Of a stretch of DNA of 58,390 nt, positions 16,438 to 25,602 are shown piece by piece (the first letter of the stretch is position 1; each line of letters starts with the position of its first letter). Origin of the DNA: Thermoplasmatales archaeon (GTDB taxonomy: Archaea; Thermoplasmatota; Thermoplasmata; Thermoplasmatales; GCA-001856825); assembly GCA_026127935.1 (NCBI GenBank), contig JAJSLL010000011.1, forward strand, positions 1 to 58,390, written 5' to 3'. A program made the position numbers and the translations under genes. The notes below the pieces were generated by a model, which ran no database searches, was not told the DNA's origin, and saw only the letters and a list, made by a program, of their open reading frames with translations.

Positions 16438-16872
16438 TTAAATACTGAAGTCCATATCGCCGGACACTTTTTGGTGAGTGACCATTATGCAGATTCCATA
16501 GACCACGTCGAGGTTTTTTGATAGTGCTGTGTTGATGACATCGGGGCTCTCAGCACCCAATTGCAGCCATACTGCTTTCGGGTTTATAGCAGATGCCTGG
16601 ATCACCACTTCCTTGGAAGCTTCCGGGTTCCTGAAAACATCAACGATGTCAATTTTAATGTCCTTCGGGATGTCCATTATAGCCGGGTAAGCCTTCTTTC
16701 CATATATCTGATCCACTGCGGGATTGACGGGGATAACATTGTAACCCTTGTCTATCAGATATTTTCCAACCTTGTTTGAATCCCTTTCGGGGTTGGGAGA
16801 CATACCAACTACAGCGATGTTTTTGCTCTCTTCCAGCAAGCCCTTTATCATAGCTGGCTTATCAAGAATCAT
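16438..16872 (-). CDS. CoA-binding (YccU-like) protein
   Basis: The 144-residue protein is a single Rossmann-type CoA-binding domain: NIAVVGMSPNPERDSNKVGKY near the start, then VIPVNPAVDQIYGKKAYP and IDIVDVFRNPEAS, with AVWLQLGAESPDV and VVYGICIMV further on. These match the YccU family, related to the nucleotide-binding domain of succinyl-CoA synthetase; no specific reaction is known for it. The frame is open to 16920, but that overlaps the upstream gene, so I use the ATG at 16872, 20 bases after the upstream stop. Confidence 0.88.
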   Translation of the reverse strand: MILDKPAMIKGLLEESKNIAVVGMSPNPERDSNKVGKYLIDKGYNVIPVNPAVDQIYGKKAYPAIMDIPKDIKIDIVDVFRNPEASKEVVIQASAINPKAVWLQLGAESPDVINTALSKNLDVVYGICIMVTHQKVSGDMDFSI

Positions 16873-16892
16873 CAGCTTCTGAATCAAAAATA

Positions 16893-17798
16893 TCAGATAA
16901 ATTTTTCCGAATTTTCGCACGCAATCTCGAGATTTTCTATCAAATCATTTATCTCGGTCGTCTGGAACAATGGAGAAAGAGAAATTGTGGTTACAGACTG
17001 CCCCCTGCGATACTGGGCTATAGCCAGTCCGCTATCTTTCCGGAAAGCTATGCTTGGCTCGCCATCTTCGAACACATCGAAAAAGTTTCCCCCCTTTCTC
17101 AGATCATAGATCAGGTGTCTAACTTCAGAATCTGAGTCCGCGATGTCCACCCAAGCCGCCCTCCTGTAGTACCCTTCAGAAAACACTAGTATTGTTTCCA
17201 GTGATTTACCGTTCCTCGTCAATTTGCCAATGGAATCAAGACAGAGGCTCCCAACGCAGAGTTTCTCAGTGGGACTTTGCCAGGTGAGATTGCTTATCCG
17301 TTCTTCCTCGAACCACTCCGGTTTCCCACCATTTGCAAAGAACGAGCGCTCACGAAATGGGAGGTTCTCGAACCTGTCGTTCATGAAAGGAGCAACCATC
17401 CTTTCGCTCAATTTCCTGACATTCAATTGGGTCTCTCCCTCAATCTCAATCTGTGTCCCTAATGAGAACGAAGAGGACGCTTCCTTTCCCTTGTAGTTCT
17501 TTCCATAGAATATTGCTCTATCTTCCAGCACCGAGCTACTGAGGGAAGAATAGGATGAGACGAAAGAGTTCATGAGACTCTTCGGGAAACCCGGATAGAA
17601 CCAATCAAGAAAGAATTCCTTAACTCGAAGTTTTTCGCCTTCGATCATGCACTCAAATCTCAGGGTAGCCCACTTAGTTCCGTTCTTGCGATAAGTCACA
17701 TTCGAAACTTCAATCTTATCCGTGATATAAATGAGAAAAGGGGTTTTCTCTTGGAGCTCTTCCAGATCAGAAACCTGAATTATGTCGTCTCGTGTCAA
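16893..17798 (-). CDS. Hypothetical protein, 301 residues
   Basis: I do not recognise this protein. It is acidic and beta-rich, with no membrane segment or signal peptide. Residues about 25-110 and 215-280 look like two separate sandwich-like modules joined by an aromatic-rich middle. It precedes the CoA-binding gene by 20 bases and may be co-transcribed with it. Base usage is like neighbouring core genes, so it is unlikely to be recently acquired. Confidence 0.6.
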   Translation of the reverse strand: MTRDDIIQVSDLEELQEKTPFLIYITDKIEVSNVTYRKNGTKWATLRFECMIEGEKLRVKEFFLDWFYPGFPKSLMNSFVSSYSSLSSSVLEDRAIFYGKNYKGKEASSSFSLGTQIEIEGETQLNVRKLSERMVAPFMNDRFENLPFRERSFFANGGKPEWFEEERISNLTWQSPTEKLCVGSLCLDSIGKLTRNGKSLETILVFSEGYYRRAAWVDIADSDSEVRHLIYDLRKGGNFFDVFEDGEPSIAFRKDSGLAIAQYRRGQSVTTISLSPLFQTTEINDLIENLEIACENSEKFI

Positions 17799-17867
17799 CG
17801 TTTTCTCAGGGTAAATGGATACTTAAGGCTTTAAGTGGCTCTTTCCAAAAGCTAAGGAATACTCCCT

Positions 17868-18830
17868 TTAAGACCTCTTGATGATGTTAGAAGGGATCTG
17901 TTTCCTCAGGTTTAGGATCATGTCTTCAGCTGTTTCCTTCAGACCATAGTTTGGATGGAAGTCCCACTCCTGCTCGGCCGCAGAGGCGTCTATAGATCCT
18001 GGCCACGAATCGGCGATGACTTGCCTGAAATCTGGTTCGTAAGTTACACCGAATGAGGGGAAATAGTTCCTAAGCTCAAGTTCAAGCTGCTTGGGGGTAA
18101 TTGAAAAAGAGGTGATGTTGAAATCAGTCCTGTGCTTTAGACGGGAATCCTCAGCCTCTGCAAGTCTCAAGAGTGAATCAAGGGCGTCAGGCATGTACAT
18201 CATCGGTAGTTTAGAATCTTCCTTGAGGAAGCACTTATAATTCCTCCCCTTGACAGCCTCAATGATCATTTCCACTGAATAGTCTGTCGTACCGCCACCG
18301 GGCGGTGTCTTGTAACTTATAAGACCGGGAAAACGAAGCCCCCTTGCATTCAGACCGAATCTTAAGTGATAGTAGTTTCCCAGCTGCTCTGCCATGAGTT
18401 TTGAAACTCCGTACATGGTCACCGGCCTAGTTATTGTCTCGATCGGGACATTTTCTTTTGGCGTATCGGGACCAAAGACTCCTATCGAACTTGGCGTAAG
18501 AACTAGTCCAACCTTGTTCTTAATGGCAGACTCCAATATGTTGTACATACCAGATATATTGACTCTGTAAGCAAGCTCCGGATTTTTCTCTCCGCTAGCT
18601 GACAGAATTGCAGCAAGATGGAAAACAGTATCGATCCTGTACTTGTCTATGGCCAGATCAACGGCTCCTTTGTTCGTGACGTCTAGGCTGATGAATCTGT
18701 TATCCGTCGTGTTGGATCTGACATCAGATGGAATCACTCTGCCATTGCCGAAAACTTCAGAAAGATAAGGCACCAGTTCACTGCCAATCTGCCCCCCTGC
18801 GCCAGTTACGAGGATCTTTTCGAATGTCAT
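17868..18830 (-). CDS. tdh: L-threonine 3-dehydrogenase, short-chain (SDR) type
   Basis: The 320-residue protein is an extended SDR: ILVTGAGGQIGSELVPYL binds NAD, FHLAAILS follows, and the catalytic Tyr-Lys is in TMYGVSKLMAEQ. The segments GLRFPGLISY and PPGGGTTDYSVEM are characteristic of epimerase-like threonine dehydrogenases, as in Thermoplasma and Flavobacterium. It oxidises threonine to 2-amino-3-ketobutyrate, which KBL, encoded divergently about 1 kb away, splits into glycine and acetyl-CoA. A UDP-sugar epimerase role is less likely because of these motifs and this neighbour. Confidence 0.87.
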   Translation of the reverse strand: MTFEKILVTGAGGQIGSELVPYLSEVFGNGRVIPSDVRSNTTDNRFISLDVTNKGAVDLAIDKYRIDTVFHLAAILSASGEKNPELAYRVNISGMYNILESAIKNKVGLVLTPSSIGVFGPDTPKENVPIETITRPVTMYGVSKLMAEQLGNYYHLRFGLNARGLRFPGLISYKTPPGGGTTDYSVEMIIEAVKGRNYKCFLKEDSKLPMMYMPDALDSLLRLAEAEDSRLKHRTDFNITSFSITPKQLELELRNYFPSFGVTYEPDFRQVIADSWPGSIDASAAEQEWDFHPNYGLKETAEDMILNLRKQIPSNIIKRS

Positions 18831-18982
18831 TCTCTCATTGAGTTACGCTGAAATAAAAAATATTTCGTACTGGGGAAAATGAACTGGATCGTTATCACAG
18901 ATTGACTCCTAGGTGGACTTGTGTGAGGGCGCAAATGCTCAGTCTGGACTAATCCACTCTTTTTTCTTGAATTATTTTTCTT

Positions 18983-19736
18983 CTACATTCTCCTCGATCT
19001 GAGTATGAAACCAAGGACGAAAACCACGGCCAGTATGTAGACACCGACGATAGTCGATGCCCAATTGTACTGCGAGGTTTGACCAGAGTTTATCATCAGA
19101 AAGTTGGCTCCTTCAATGCTGTGGATTGTGTCGTAACAAACACCTTCTACATATGATTGATTTTCTTTATCATACAACACAATACCGTTGGACGAATCGA
19201 CAAATAGAGTGATGCTAACAATTACACAACTCTGGCTCTGATCGGTGGAAGGATATGTCCTGTGAATTGAAGCTGCAGTTGGTCGAAGAAATGTTCAACG
19301 GTGCCTTCGCATTCATGTACTTGAAATACAGTGAAGAATTTTTGGAGATCATTTTCAGAATAGAACCGTTAACCACAAAAAATGAACTTCACGGGTAGGA
19401 ACCAGTTTTCTGTGATTGAGAAATCGCTACCCATCAATGCATCGGTCGCGATTTGTTCTGTGGCGGGCCTAGATGGCCATAGTATTTCCGCCTTTCATTG
19501 AAATTAAATAGCTTTGGACTCACCGTTGTAATTTCAAAATAATCAGTGGACTTTGAGACGTTATCATGCGATGACTCCTTTATTACCAACTTTTGCGAGT
19601 AATTTAACTCCGAACCGGCATACAACCAACTCTGGTTGGTTCCGCGAGTCGCTGGGACGCCGGAGAGTGGTGAGAGGGAGGGAATTGCCAGGGTAACAAT
19701 AAGTAAAATTGAGATGCAAGTTTCAAGAAATCTCAT
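18983..19736 (-). pseudogene. Decayed gene for a secreted, C-terminally anchored protein
   Basis: The minus strand from ATG 19736 encodes a clear signal peptide (MRFLETCISILLIVTLAIP) and about 80 further residues to a stop at 19434. Similar coding continues in other frames (NSSLYFKYMNAKAPLNISS and others) and ends with a frame of about 65 residues closing in a single membrane helix and RSRRM at 18983. This is the layout of the archaeal surface proteins in this window, but interrupted by several frameshifts and stops. It lies between tdh and kbl and is probably a remnant. Confidence 0.65.
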
Positions 19737-19835
19737 GCGAAACTTCTCTAGCGGGTTGCCAAAACAGTCATACCTAAAACTTCTCAAGAATTGGATTCTG
19801 AGCAAAATATATGACCGCCATAAAGATTCCGGGCT

Positions 19836-21014
19836 ATGGGAAAAATGGACTGGGTGGAGGAGGAAGTTAGAGTTTTGAAAGAGACCGGCCGTTACATTCC
19901 CATACGAACTCTTCAAACTTCTCAGGGCGCGTGGGTCAAGATAGATGGACGAAAATTGTTGAACCTATGCTCCAACAATTACCTCGGGCTTGCGAACAAT
20001 CCGGAAGTCAAGAAGGCAATGCACGAAGCTATTGACATTTATGGAGTAGGAGCGGGTGCAGTGAGGAGCATCGCAGGTACGATGGAACTACATATAAAGC
20101 TCGAAGAGAAGATAGCGCAGTTCAAGCACATGGAGTCATCTCTTGTCTACCAAGGTGGTCTCCTAGCGAACCTTGGAACAATTCCGGCACTGGTAGGCAA
20201 AGAAGACCTTGTTTTCAGCGAAGAACTCAATCACGCAAGCATAATAGACGGAGTGAGACTGAGCTCGGCTAAGAGGGTAGTGTTTTCGCACAACTCTGCA
20301 GCAGATCTCGAAGCGAAACTGAAAGCAGAGAGATCAACAGGTAAGAAGTCTCTGATAGTGACGGATGGCGTGTTCAGCATGGATGGCGACATTGCGCCGC
20401 TTAAAGAGGAGGCGGAAGTTGGCGAAAAATATGAATCGATGATTTACGTGGATGATGCCCATGGGGAAGGTATCCTCGGAGATCACGGAAGAGGTATAGT
20501 TGATCACTTCAAGCTGACTGGAAAAGTTGACATTGAAATGGGCACTTTTTCAAAGGCGGTTGGAGTCATGGGTGGTTTCGTTGCGGGCAGAAAGGAGCTG
20601 ATAGATTATCTGAAACAAAAAGCAAGGCCGTTCCTGTTTAGTTCTGCGCTGAATCCCGGGGAAGTAGCAGCGATAATGAAGAGCATCGAGATTATGGATA
20701 GGGACGACTCACTGTTAAAGAAACTGTGGAATAACTCAGAATTCCTGAAAGAAAAACTCAGGAACATCGGTTACAACACGGGAAGGAGCAAGACTCCAAT
20801 TACACCCGTTATGGTGGGAGGGGAGAAGGAGACAATCGATCTAAGCAAGACCCTTTATGAGGAAGGCGTGTTTGCATCTCCGATAGTGTTTCCAACAGTC
20901 GCCAAAGGTGCAGCCAGAATCAGGTTGATGCCGTCGGCAGTCCATTCAAGGGAAGACCTAAAATATGCGGGAGACAAGTTCGAAGAAGTTGGAAAAAAAC
21001 TGAAGCTCATATGA
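19836..21014 (+). CDS. kbl: Glycine C-acetyltransferase (2-amino-3-ketobutyrate CoA ligase)
   Basis: The 392-residue protein is an alpha-oxoamine synthase of PLP fold type I: LLNLCSNNYLGLANNPEVK at the start, VDDAHGEGILGDHGRG with the cofactor Asp, and the PLP lysine K240 in GTFSKAVGVMGG. With the divergent threonine dehydrogenase it completes threonine breakdown to glycine and acetyl-CoA. A 7-keto-8-aminopelargonate synthase (BioF) would look similar, but no biotin genes are near. A TATA-like AAAATATATGA lies about 27 bases upstream of the ATG. It leads a four-gene operon. Confidence 0.88.
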   Translation: MGKMDWVEEEVRVLKETGRYIPIRTLQTSQGAWVKIDGRKLLNLCSNNYLGLANNPEVKKAMHEAIDIYGVGAGAVRSIAGTMELHIKLEEKIAQFKHMESSLVYQGGLLANLGTIPALVGKEDLVFSEELNHASIIDGVRLSSAKRVVFSHNSAADLEAKLKAERSTGKKSLIVTDGVFSMDGDIAPLKEEAEVGEKYESMIYVDDAHGEGILGDHGRGIVDHFKLTGKVDIEMGTFSKAVGVMGGFVAGRKELIDYLKQKARPFLFSSALNPGEVAAIMKSIEIMDRDDSLLKKLWNNSEFLKEKLRNIGYNTGRSKTPITPVMVGGEKETIDLSKTLYEEGVFASPIVFPTVAKGAARIRLMPSAVHSREDLKYAGDKFEEVGKKLKLI

Positions 21015-21031
21015 ACTGAGAGTGTGAAATC

Positions 21032-22543
21032 ATGAACTATGTAGAATGTGTACCCAACTACAGTGAGGGGAGAGACAGGGGGAAGATCGACTCCATTATT
21101 GAATCGATCAAGAAGTATCCTGTTGACGTAATTGATGTTGAGATGAATTCGGACCACAACAGATGCGTTGTGACCGTTGTTGGGGAAGGAGAATCGATGT
21201 TAAACGCGATGTTCGAATCAATTAAGAGGGCAAGCGAGCTCATCGATCTAGACTCACACAAGGGGGAGCACCCACGATTCGGTGCTACGGACGTGGTACC
21301 TTTCGTGCCAATGCTGGGAACCACAAAGGAATACTGTATAGACCTGGCACGGCGTCTCGGTCAGAGGGTTGGTGAGGAGCTTGGAATACCTGTTTTCCTG
21401 TACTCAGATGCTGCGCTCAGTCCCGCCAGGAAAGAGCTTCCCGATATCAGGAGCGAGAAATTCCAGTACGAACAACTGAAGGAAGCAATCTCTATGGACG
21501 AAAAATATGCACCGGATTTCGGACCCAAGAAGTTGGGGAAAGCGGGAGCTTCGATAATCGGAGCGAGGGAATTCCTGATAGCGTTCAATGTCGATTTCCG
21601 TACTGAGGAGATCAAGCCTGTCAAGGAAATAGCAAAGAGGACGCGCGAGAGAACTGGTGGTCTGAAGAACGTGAGAGCGCTTGGATTCAACCTAGCCGAA
21701 ACAAGGGAGACGCAAGTCTCGATGAACCTTGTCAATTACAAAGAAACGGCAGTTCCAGAAGTATTTGAATTTGTCAAGAGAGAGGGGCAATCGAGGGGAC
21801 TCCCTATTAGCAGGTCGGAGTTAGTCGGTATGATACCGCTGCAGGCACTTGAGGAGATATACAGGTTTTATTTGATGAACAGAGAATTCTCCGAGAACCA
21901 GATTTTGGAAAAGAAACTTCTGGAAATATTTTCAAAGGACAGCATCAAGGGCTACTTGGGAGAACTCGCCAGCGACAAGCCGGCTCCAGGTGGAGGATCT
22001 GCCAGCGGGTTGGTCGGCTCAATGGGAGCCGCCCTTGTTGCAATGGTTGCTGGACTAACTGTCGGAAAGAAAGGGTACGAGGAAGTTCAGGAAAAAATGA
22101 AAGCTATAAAGAAGGAGGCGGGGGAACTGGTGTGGAAGCTCTACAATCAATCTGACAGGGACACCAAGGCTTATGACAATCTCACACGCTCGCTTTCACT
22201 CCCTAAAGGGACTCCCGAGGAGAAGGAGGAGAGGACAAGAAAGATCCAGGAAAGACTCAAGGAGGCAACGCAGGTTCCGTACGCAACCGGAAAGCTTGCG
22301 GCATCCCTTCTGGATTATCTGCCATTGCTGATAGAGAATGGGAACAAGAATGCGCTCTCCGACGTTTACTGTGCTGCACTATTCATCTCTTCATCTGTAT
22401 ATGGATCTATGCAGAACGTGAAGATAAACTTAGGATTGATCAAGGATACTGCCTTCATAGAAGAGTACAGAAAGAAAATGTTAGATCTATCTGAAGAGAC
22501 CAGAAAGAAAACAGAGGAAATAGTCAAGAATATGTGGAATTAA
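21032..22543 (+). CDS. Bifunctional glutamate formiminotransferase / formimino-THF cyclodeaminase
   Basis: Residues 1 to about 300 form the formiminotransferase: it starts MNYVECVPNYSEGRD and carries the catalytic His in DSHKGEHPRFGATDVVPFV. Residues about 310-500 form the cyclodeaminase, recognised by DKPAPGGGSASGLVGSMGAALVAMVAGLT and by SDRDTKAYDNLTRSL. The enzyme moves a formimino group from formiminoglutamate (histidine breakdown) to tetrahydrofolate and deaminates it to methenyl-THF. It begins 17 bases after kbl and 16 bases before the formate-THF ligase, so the operon feeds the folate one-carbon pool. The two-domain fusion is seen in vertebrates and some prokaryotes. Confidence 0.93.
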   Translation: MNYVECVPNYSEGRDRGKIDSIIESIKKYPVDVIDVEMNSDHNRCVVTVVGEGESMLNAMFESIKRASELIDLDSHKGEHPRFGATDVVPFVPMLGTTKEYCIDLARRLGQRVGEELGIPVFLYSDAALSPARKELPDIRSEKFQYEQLKEAISMDEKYAPDFGPKKLGKAGASIIGAREFLIAFNVDFRTEEIKPVKEIAKRTRERTGGLKNVRALGFNLAETRETQVSMNLVNYKETAVPEVFEFVKREGQSRGLPISRSELVGMIPLQALEEIYRFYLMNREFSENQILEKKLLEIFSKDSIKGYLGELASDKPAPGGGSASGLVGSMGAALVAMVAGLTVGKKGYEEVQEKMKAIKKEAGELVWKLYNQSDRDTKAYDNLTRSLSLPKGTPEEKEERTRKIQERLKEATQVPYATGKLAASLLDYLPLLIENGNKNALSDVYCAALFISSSVYGSMQNVKINLGLIKDTAFIEEYRKKMLDLSEETRKKTEEIVKNMWN

Positions 22544-22559
22544 TCTCGAAGGTGAACTA

Positions 22560-24194
22560 ATGAAATTGATAAGTGAAATTGCAAGTGAATTGGGAATTAC
22601 TGCGGATGAGCTCGAACAATATGGAAAGTACATGGCCAAGGTGAACCCGACAATTTTGGAAAGGCTGTCTGGAAAGAAGAACGGGAAAATGATATTGGTA
22701 ACAGCGATTAACCCGACCTCCGCTGGAGAGGGGAAGACAACAACCACCATAGGTCTTTCACAGGGGTTGAAGAAAATTGGAAAGAAGTCAATGGTCACAA
22801 TCAGGGAACCTTCTCTCGGACCCAACTTTGGAATAAAAGGAGGAGGAACCGGTGGAGGTAAATGTCAGTTGCTGCCGACCGACGAGATAAATCTCAATTT
22901 CACGGGAGATTTTCCCGCGATATCAGCGGCACATAATCTCCTATCTGCGATCGTGAACAACCACATTTTCCACGGAAATGAGCTCGGGTTCGACGCGAAA
23001 AAGATTGCATGGAAGAGAACAATCGACATGAACGATCGTTCATTGAGACAAGTAATGGTAGGGATGGGTGATCAGGGTGGAGCACTAGCAGAAGACACAT
23101 TCCTGATTACGCCAGCCTCCGAAATCATGGCGATCATGGGATTTGCAGAGAATTACGAGATGCTGAAGGATATGCTATCAAAGATTACCGTCGGTTACAC
23201 GAGGGAAGGCAAGAGATTGACTGCTGGGGATCTTAAAGCGCAAGGTGCAATGGCTGCTCTGCTCAAGAACACCATAAAGCCAAACCTGGTACAGACAAAT
23301 GAAGGTGTTCCAGGATTTGTTCACATAGGACCATTTGGAAATATAGCGCACGGCCATAACAGCGTACTGGCAGACAAGATAGCGCTCAAGCTTGCAGACT
23401 ACGTTATCACTGAAGCAGGGTTCGGCTCAGACCTCGGGGCACAGAAATTCATCGACATCGTTCTGAGAAGGACCGGATATAATCTGGACCTTGTGGTTCT
23501 CGTAGTCACTGTAAAGGCCATAAAGCACAATGGTGGAATGAAACCAACAGAGAATGGCGGAATGGAATTCATCCATAAGGGAATAGAGAACCTGTTCTTC
23601 CATCTGGGTAACCTGGAAAGATATGGTCTCCCTCTTGTCGTTTCACTTAACAGATTCAAAGATGACAGGGAGGAAGAAATCCAGTACCTGAGACAGGAAG
23701 TGGAGAGGAAAGGTTACAGAATGGAATTGAACGAAGGGTACATGAAGGGAGGGGACGGATGCATTGACCTAGCTAAAACGGTCATAGAGATACTGGACAG
23801 GGGCTCATCCGCTCCGAAAAAGATCAACTTCACCTACGAGAAAGATGACCCGGTAAAATCGAAAATTGAGAACATAGCTACAAAAGTTTACGGAGCGTCA
23901 AAAATTGAATATTCTAAGAAAGCGATGAGAGTCTTGAAGAGAGTGAAGGATGAAAAATTAGATTTCCTGGATGTCTGCATGGCGAAAACTCAATACTCCA
24001 TAACCGATGACCAGACAAGGCTTGGCTGGCCGAAGAATTTCACCATCACAATTGAGGACATTATGCTCTCTACTGGGGTAGGGTTCGCAGTGCCTTTACT
24101 TGGCGAGATCATGACAATGCCAGGTCTTCCAAAACATCCCATCTCTGAGGAAGTAAATATAGATGAAAGGGGGAACATCACCGGATTACTCTGA
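22560..24194 (+). CDS. fhs: Formate-tetrahydrofolate ligase
   Basis: The 544-residue protein has the P-loop-like TAINPTSAGEGKTTTTIGLSQ (near residue 52), then REPSLGPNFGIKGGGTGGG, DMNDRSLRQV and LVVLVVTVKAIKHNGG, all diagnostic of Fhs. It forms 10-formyl-THF from formate, ATP and THF. Its length matches the usual 550 or so residues. Folate use rather than methanopterin fits Thermoplasmatales. It is cotranscribed with the formiminotransferase gene and overlaps or abuts the threonine dehydratase gene downstream. Confidence 0.96.
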   Translation: MKLISEIASELGITADELEQYGKYMAKVNPTILERLSGKKNGKMILVTAINPTSAGEGKTTTTIGLSQGLKKIGKKSMVTIREPSLGPNFGIKGGGTGGGKCQLLPTDEINLNFTGDFPAISAAHNLLSAIVNNHIFHGNELGFDAKKIAWKRTIDMNDRSLRQVMVGMGDQGGALAEDTFLITPASEIMAIMGFAENYEMLKDMLSKITVGYTREGKRLTAGDLKAQGAMAALLKNTIKPNLVQTNEGVPGFVHIGPFGNIAHGHNSVLADKIALKLADYVITEAGFGSDLGAQKFIDIVLRRTGYNLDLVVLVVTVKAIKHNGGMKPTENGGMEFIHKGIENLFFHLGNLERYGLPLVVSLNRFKDDREEEIQYLRQEVERKGYRMELNEGYMKGGDGCIDLAKTVIEILDRGSSAPKKINFTYEKDDPVKSKIENIATKVYGASKIEYSKKAMRVLKRVKDEKLDFLDVCMAKTQYSITDDQTRLGWPKNFTITIEDIMLSTGVGFAVPLLGEIMTMPGLPKHPISEEVNIDERGNITGLL

Positions 24195-25401
24195 AACAGT
24201 GACTTGGAAGGACGTAGAAGAAGCCTATGACCGAGTGAAAGGCGTTATAAAAAACACTCCCATAGAACGTTCCAGCTCAATAAGCGATCTGAGTGGGGGA
24301 GAAGTCTACCTGAAACTGGAGAACCTCCAGAAGGGAGGGTCATTCAAGATAAGGGGAGCTTACAATCTAATAAGCAGGATCAAGAAAGATGTGGTGGCCG
24401 CCAGCGCGGGAAACCACGCACAGGGAGTTGCCCTCGCATCCTCAATGCTCGGATTGAAGTCACTCGTGGTCATGCCACAGTTCGCACCCCCCGTGAAGAT
24501 GATTGCCACGCAGAGGTACGGAGGAGAGGTGTTGCTGTATGGAAACACGTTTGACGAGGCTACCGAGAGAGCCAAGAAAATTGCAAAAGAAGAAGGTAAG
24601 ATTTTCGCACATGCATTCGACAACAGGTATGTCGTAGCAGGTCAGGGAACAATCTCAATGGAAATTCTGGATGAGATGGATGATTTCGACTATATCCTCG
24701 TGCCAATCGGGGGTGGAGGGCTCATAGGAGGAATTGCAACCTATCTCAAGGAGAGGGGTTACAAGGGAAAAATCATTGGCGTAGAAGCTGAGAACGCCGC
24801 CGCTATGAAACAGTCACTCAAAGAAGGGAAACCAGTGAAGCTTGACTCGGTGGATACAATTGCAGATGGAATAGCTGTGAAATCACCATCCGAGTTCACG
24901 GTCAGCATAGCAAAGCGATATGTCGACCAGATTGTGACAGTGAGTGACGAGGAGATCTCCTATGCGATGTTCACTCTCCTCGAGAGGGGCAAAATCGTGG
25001 CGGAACCGGCCGGTGCGGCTTCAGTTGCCGCGTTGATAAAAGGGAAAGTCAACGTGAAGGGAAAAAAGGTAGTGGCACTGATTTCTGGAGGTAATGTTGA
25101 CATGCCGCTGCTCTCACAGATCATTGAAAAGAATCTATTAGAAAATGGGAGAGAATTCATCATCAGTTTCATCGTGAACAACGTCCCATCGGAAATGAAG
25201 AAAGCAATAGAGCTGTTCGCCGAGATGAAACTGAATGTGGAGGAACTTCATACTGAGCTGTTCGGTGAAGACATAGGAGTCGGAAAACAAAAGATCACCG
25301 CCAAGCTTAAGATATACGGGCACGAGCCCCTTACCAAAATAAGGAAAACTTTCACATCCCTGGGTTTCAGGATAGTGAGCATAAGAGGGGCGAAATTTTA
25401 G
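24163..25401 (+). CDS. Threonine ammonia-lyase (threonine dehydratase)
   Basis: The fold type II PLP protein has the PLP lysine K62 in GGSFKIRGAYNLI, ASAGNHAQGVALA, the glycine-rich PIGGGGLIGGIATYL phosphate loop, and VALISGGNVDMPLL near the end, followed by a C-terminal ACT-like domain (about 325-412). It deaminates threonine to 2-oxobutyrate and ammonia. The frame opens at ATG 24163, overlapping fhs by 32 bases; a GTG at 24199, five bases past the fhs stop, is an equally plausible start. The short ACT domain suggests allosteric control, as in catabolic TdcB-like enzymes. Last gene of the operon; its stop touches the 3' end of the H/ACA RNA. Confidence 0.92.
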   Translation: MKGGTSPDYSETVTWKDVEEAYDRVKGVIKNTPIERSSSISDLSGGEVYLKLENLQKGGSFKIRGAYNLISRIKKDVVAASAGNHAQGVALASSMLGLKSLVVMPQFAPPVKMIATQRYGGEVLLYGNTFDEATERAKKIAKEEGKIFAHAFDNRYVVAGQGTISMEILDEMDDFDYILVPIGGGGLIGGIATYLKERGYKGKIIGVEAENAAAMKQSLKEGKPVKLDSVDTIADGIAVKSPSEFTVSIAKRYVDQIVTVSDEEISYAMFTLLERGKIVAEPAGAASVAALIKGKVNVKGKKVVALISGGNVDMPLLSQIIEKNLLENGREFIISFIVNNVPSEMKKAIELFAEMKLNVEELHTELFGEDIGVGKQKITAKLKIYGHEPLTKIRKTFTSLGFRIVSIRGAKF

Positions 25402-25590
25402 TGTACCCCGGAATTAACAAGGAGAGTCATTATCATCCCCTCTGACCTTTCCGGGGATGTGGGATTTCTTCTGGCCTTGGGTTCACAGATAGGCGACACG
25501 CCATAACTCACCAAGGGGCCCAAAAATCCCTGTAGTTCCCCGTCGTCCAGCGTCTATCACTGATCAAGCGCTATTCCAAAGGGAACGCAC
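25402..25590 (-). ncRNA. Putative three-hairpin H/ACA guide RNA
   Basis: Read on the minus strand this gene-free stretch folds into three consecutive hairpins, each ending in ACA. Hairpin 1: GUUCCC (586-581 of 25.5 kb) pairs with GGGAAC (540-535), upper stem AGCG/CGCU with a UUGAU...GUGAU K-loop, then U-ACA. Hairpin 2: GGGAUUU/AAAUCCC (530-524 with 467-461), seven-base pocket strands, upper stem CCUUGG/CCAAGG with a UGA...UGUGA kink-turn-like element, then ACA. Hairpin 3: CCCCGGAA/UUCCGGGG (456-449 with 413-406), inner stem and AUGAUAAUGA loop, then U-ACA. The distance from upper stem to ACA is 15, 14 and 14 bases, the spacing that places the target uridine in H/ACA RNPs. It lies 12 bases after the QueF-family gene and may be processed from its transcript. 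Read by eye; no folding program was run. Confidence 0.65.
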
Positions 25591-25602
25591 TAAAATGTAA
25601 TG

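Noticed and set aside
25402-25602. Structured region read on the plus strand or as RNase P RNA
   Set aside because: On the plus strand the ACA boxes and K-turn elements vanish, and no RNase P conserved segments are present; only the minus strand gives the repeated stem-ACA spacing.
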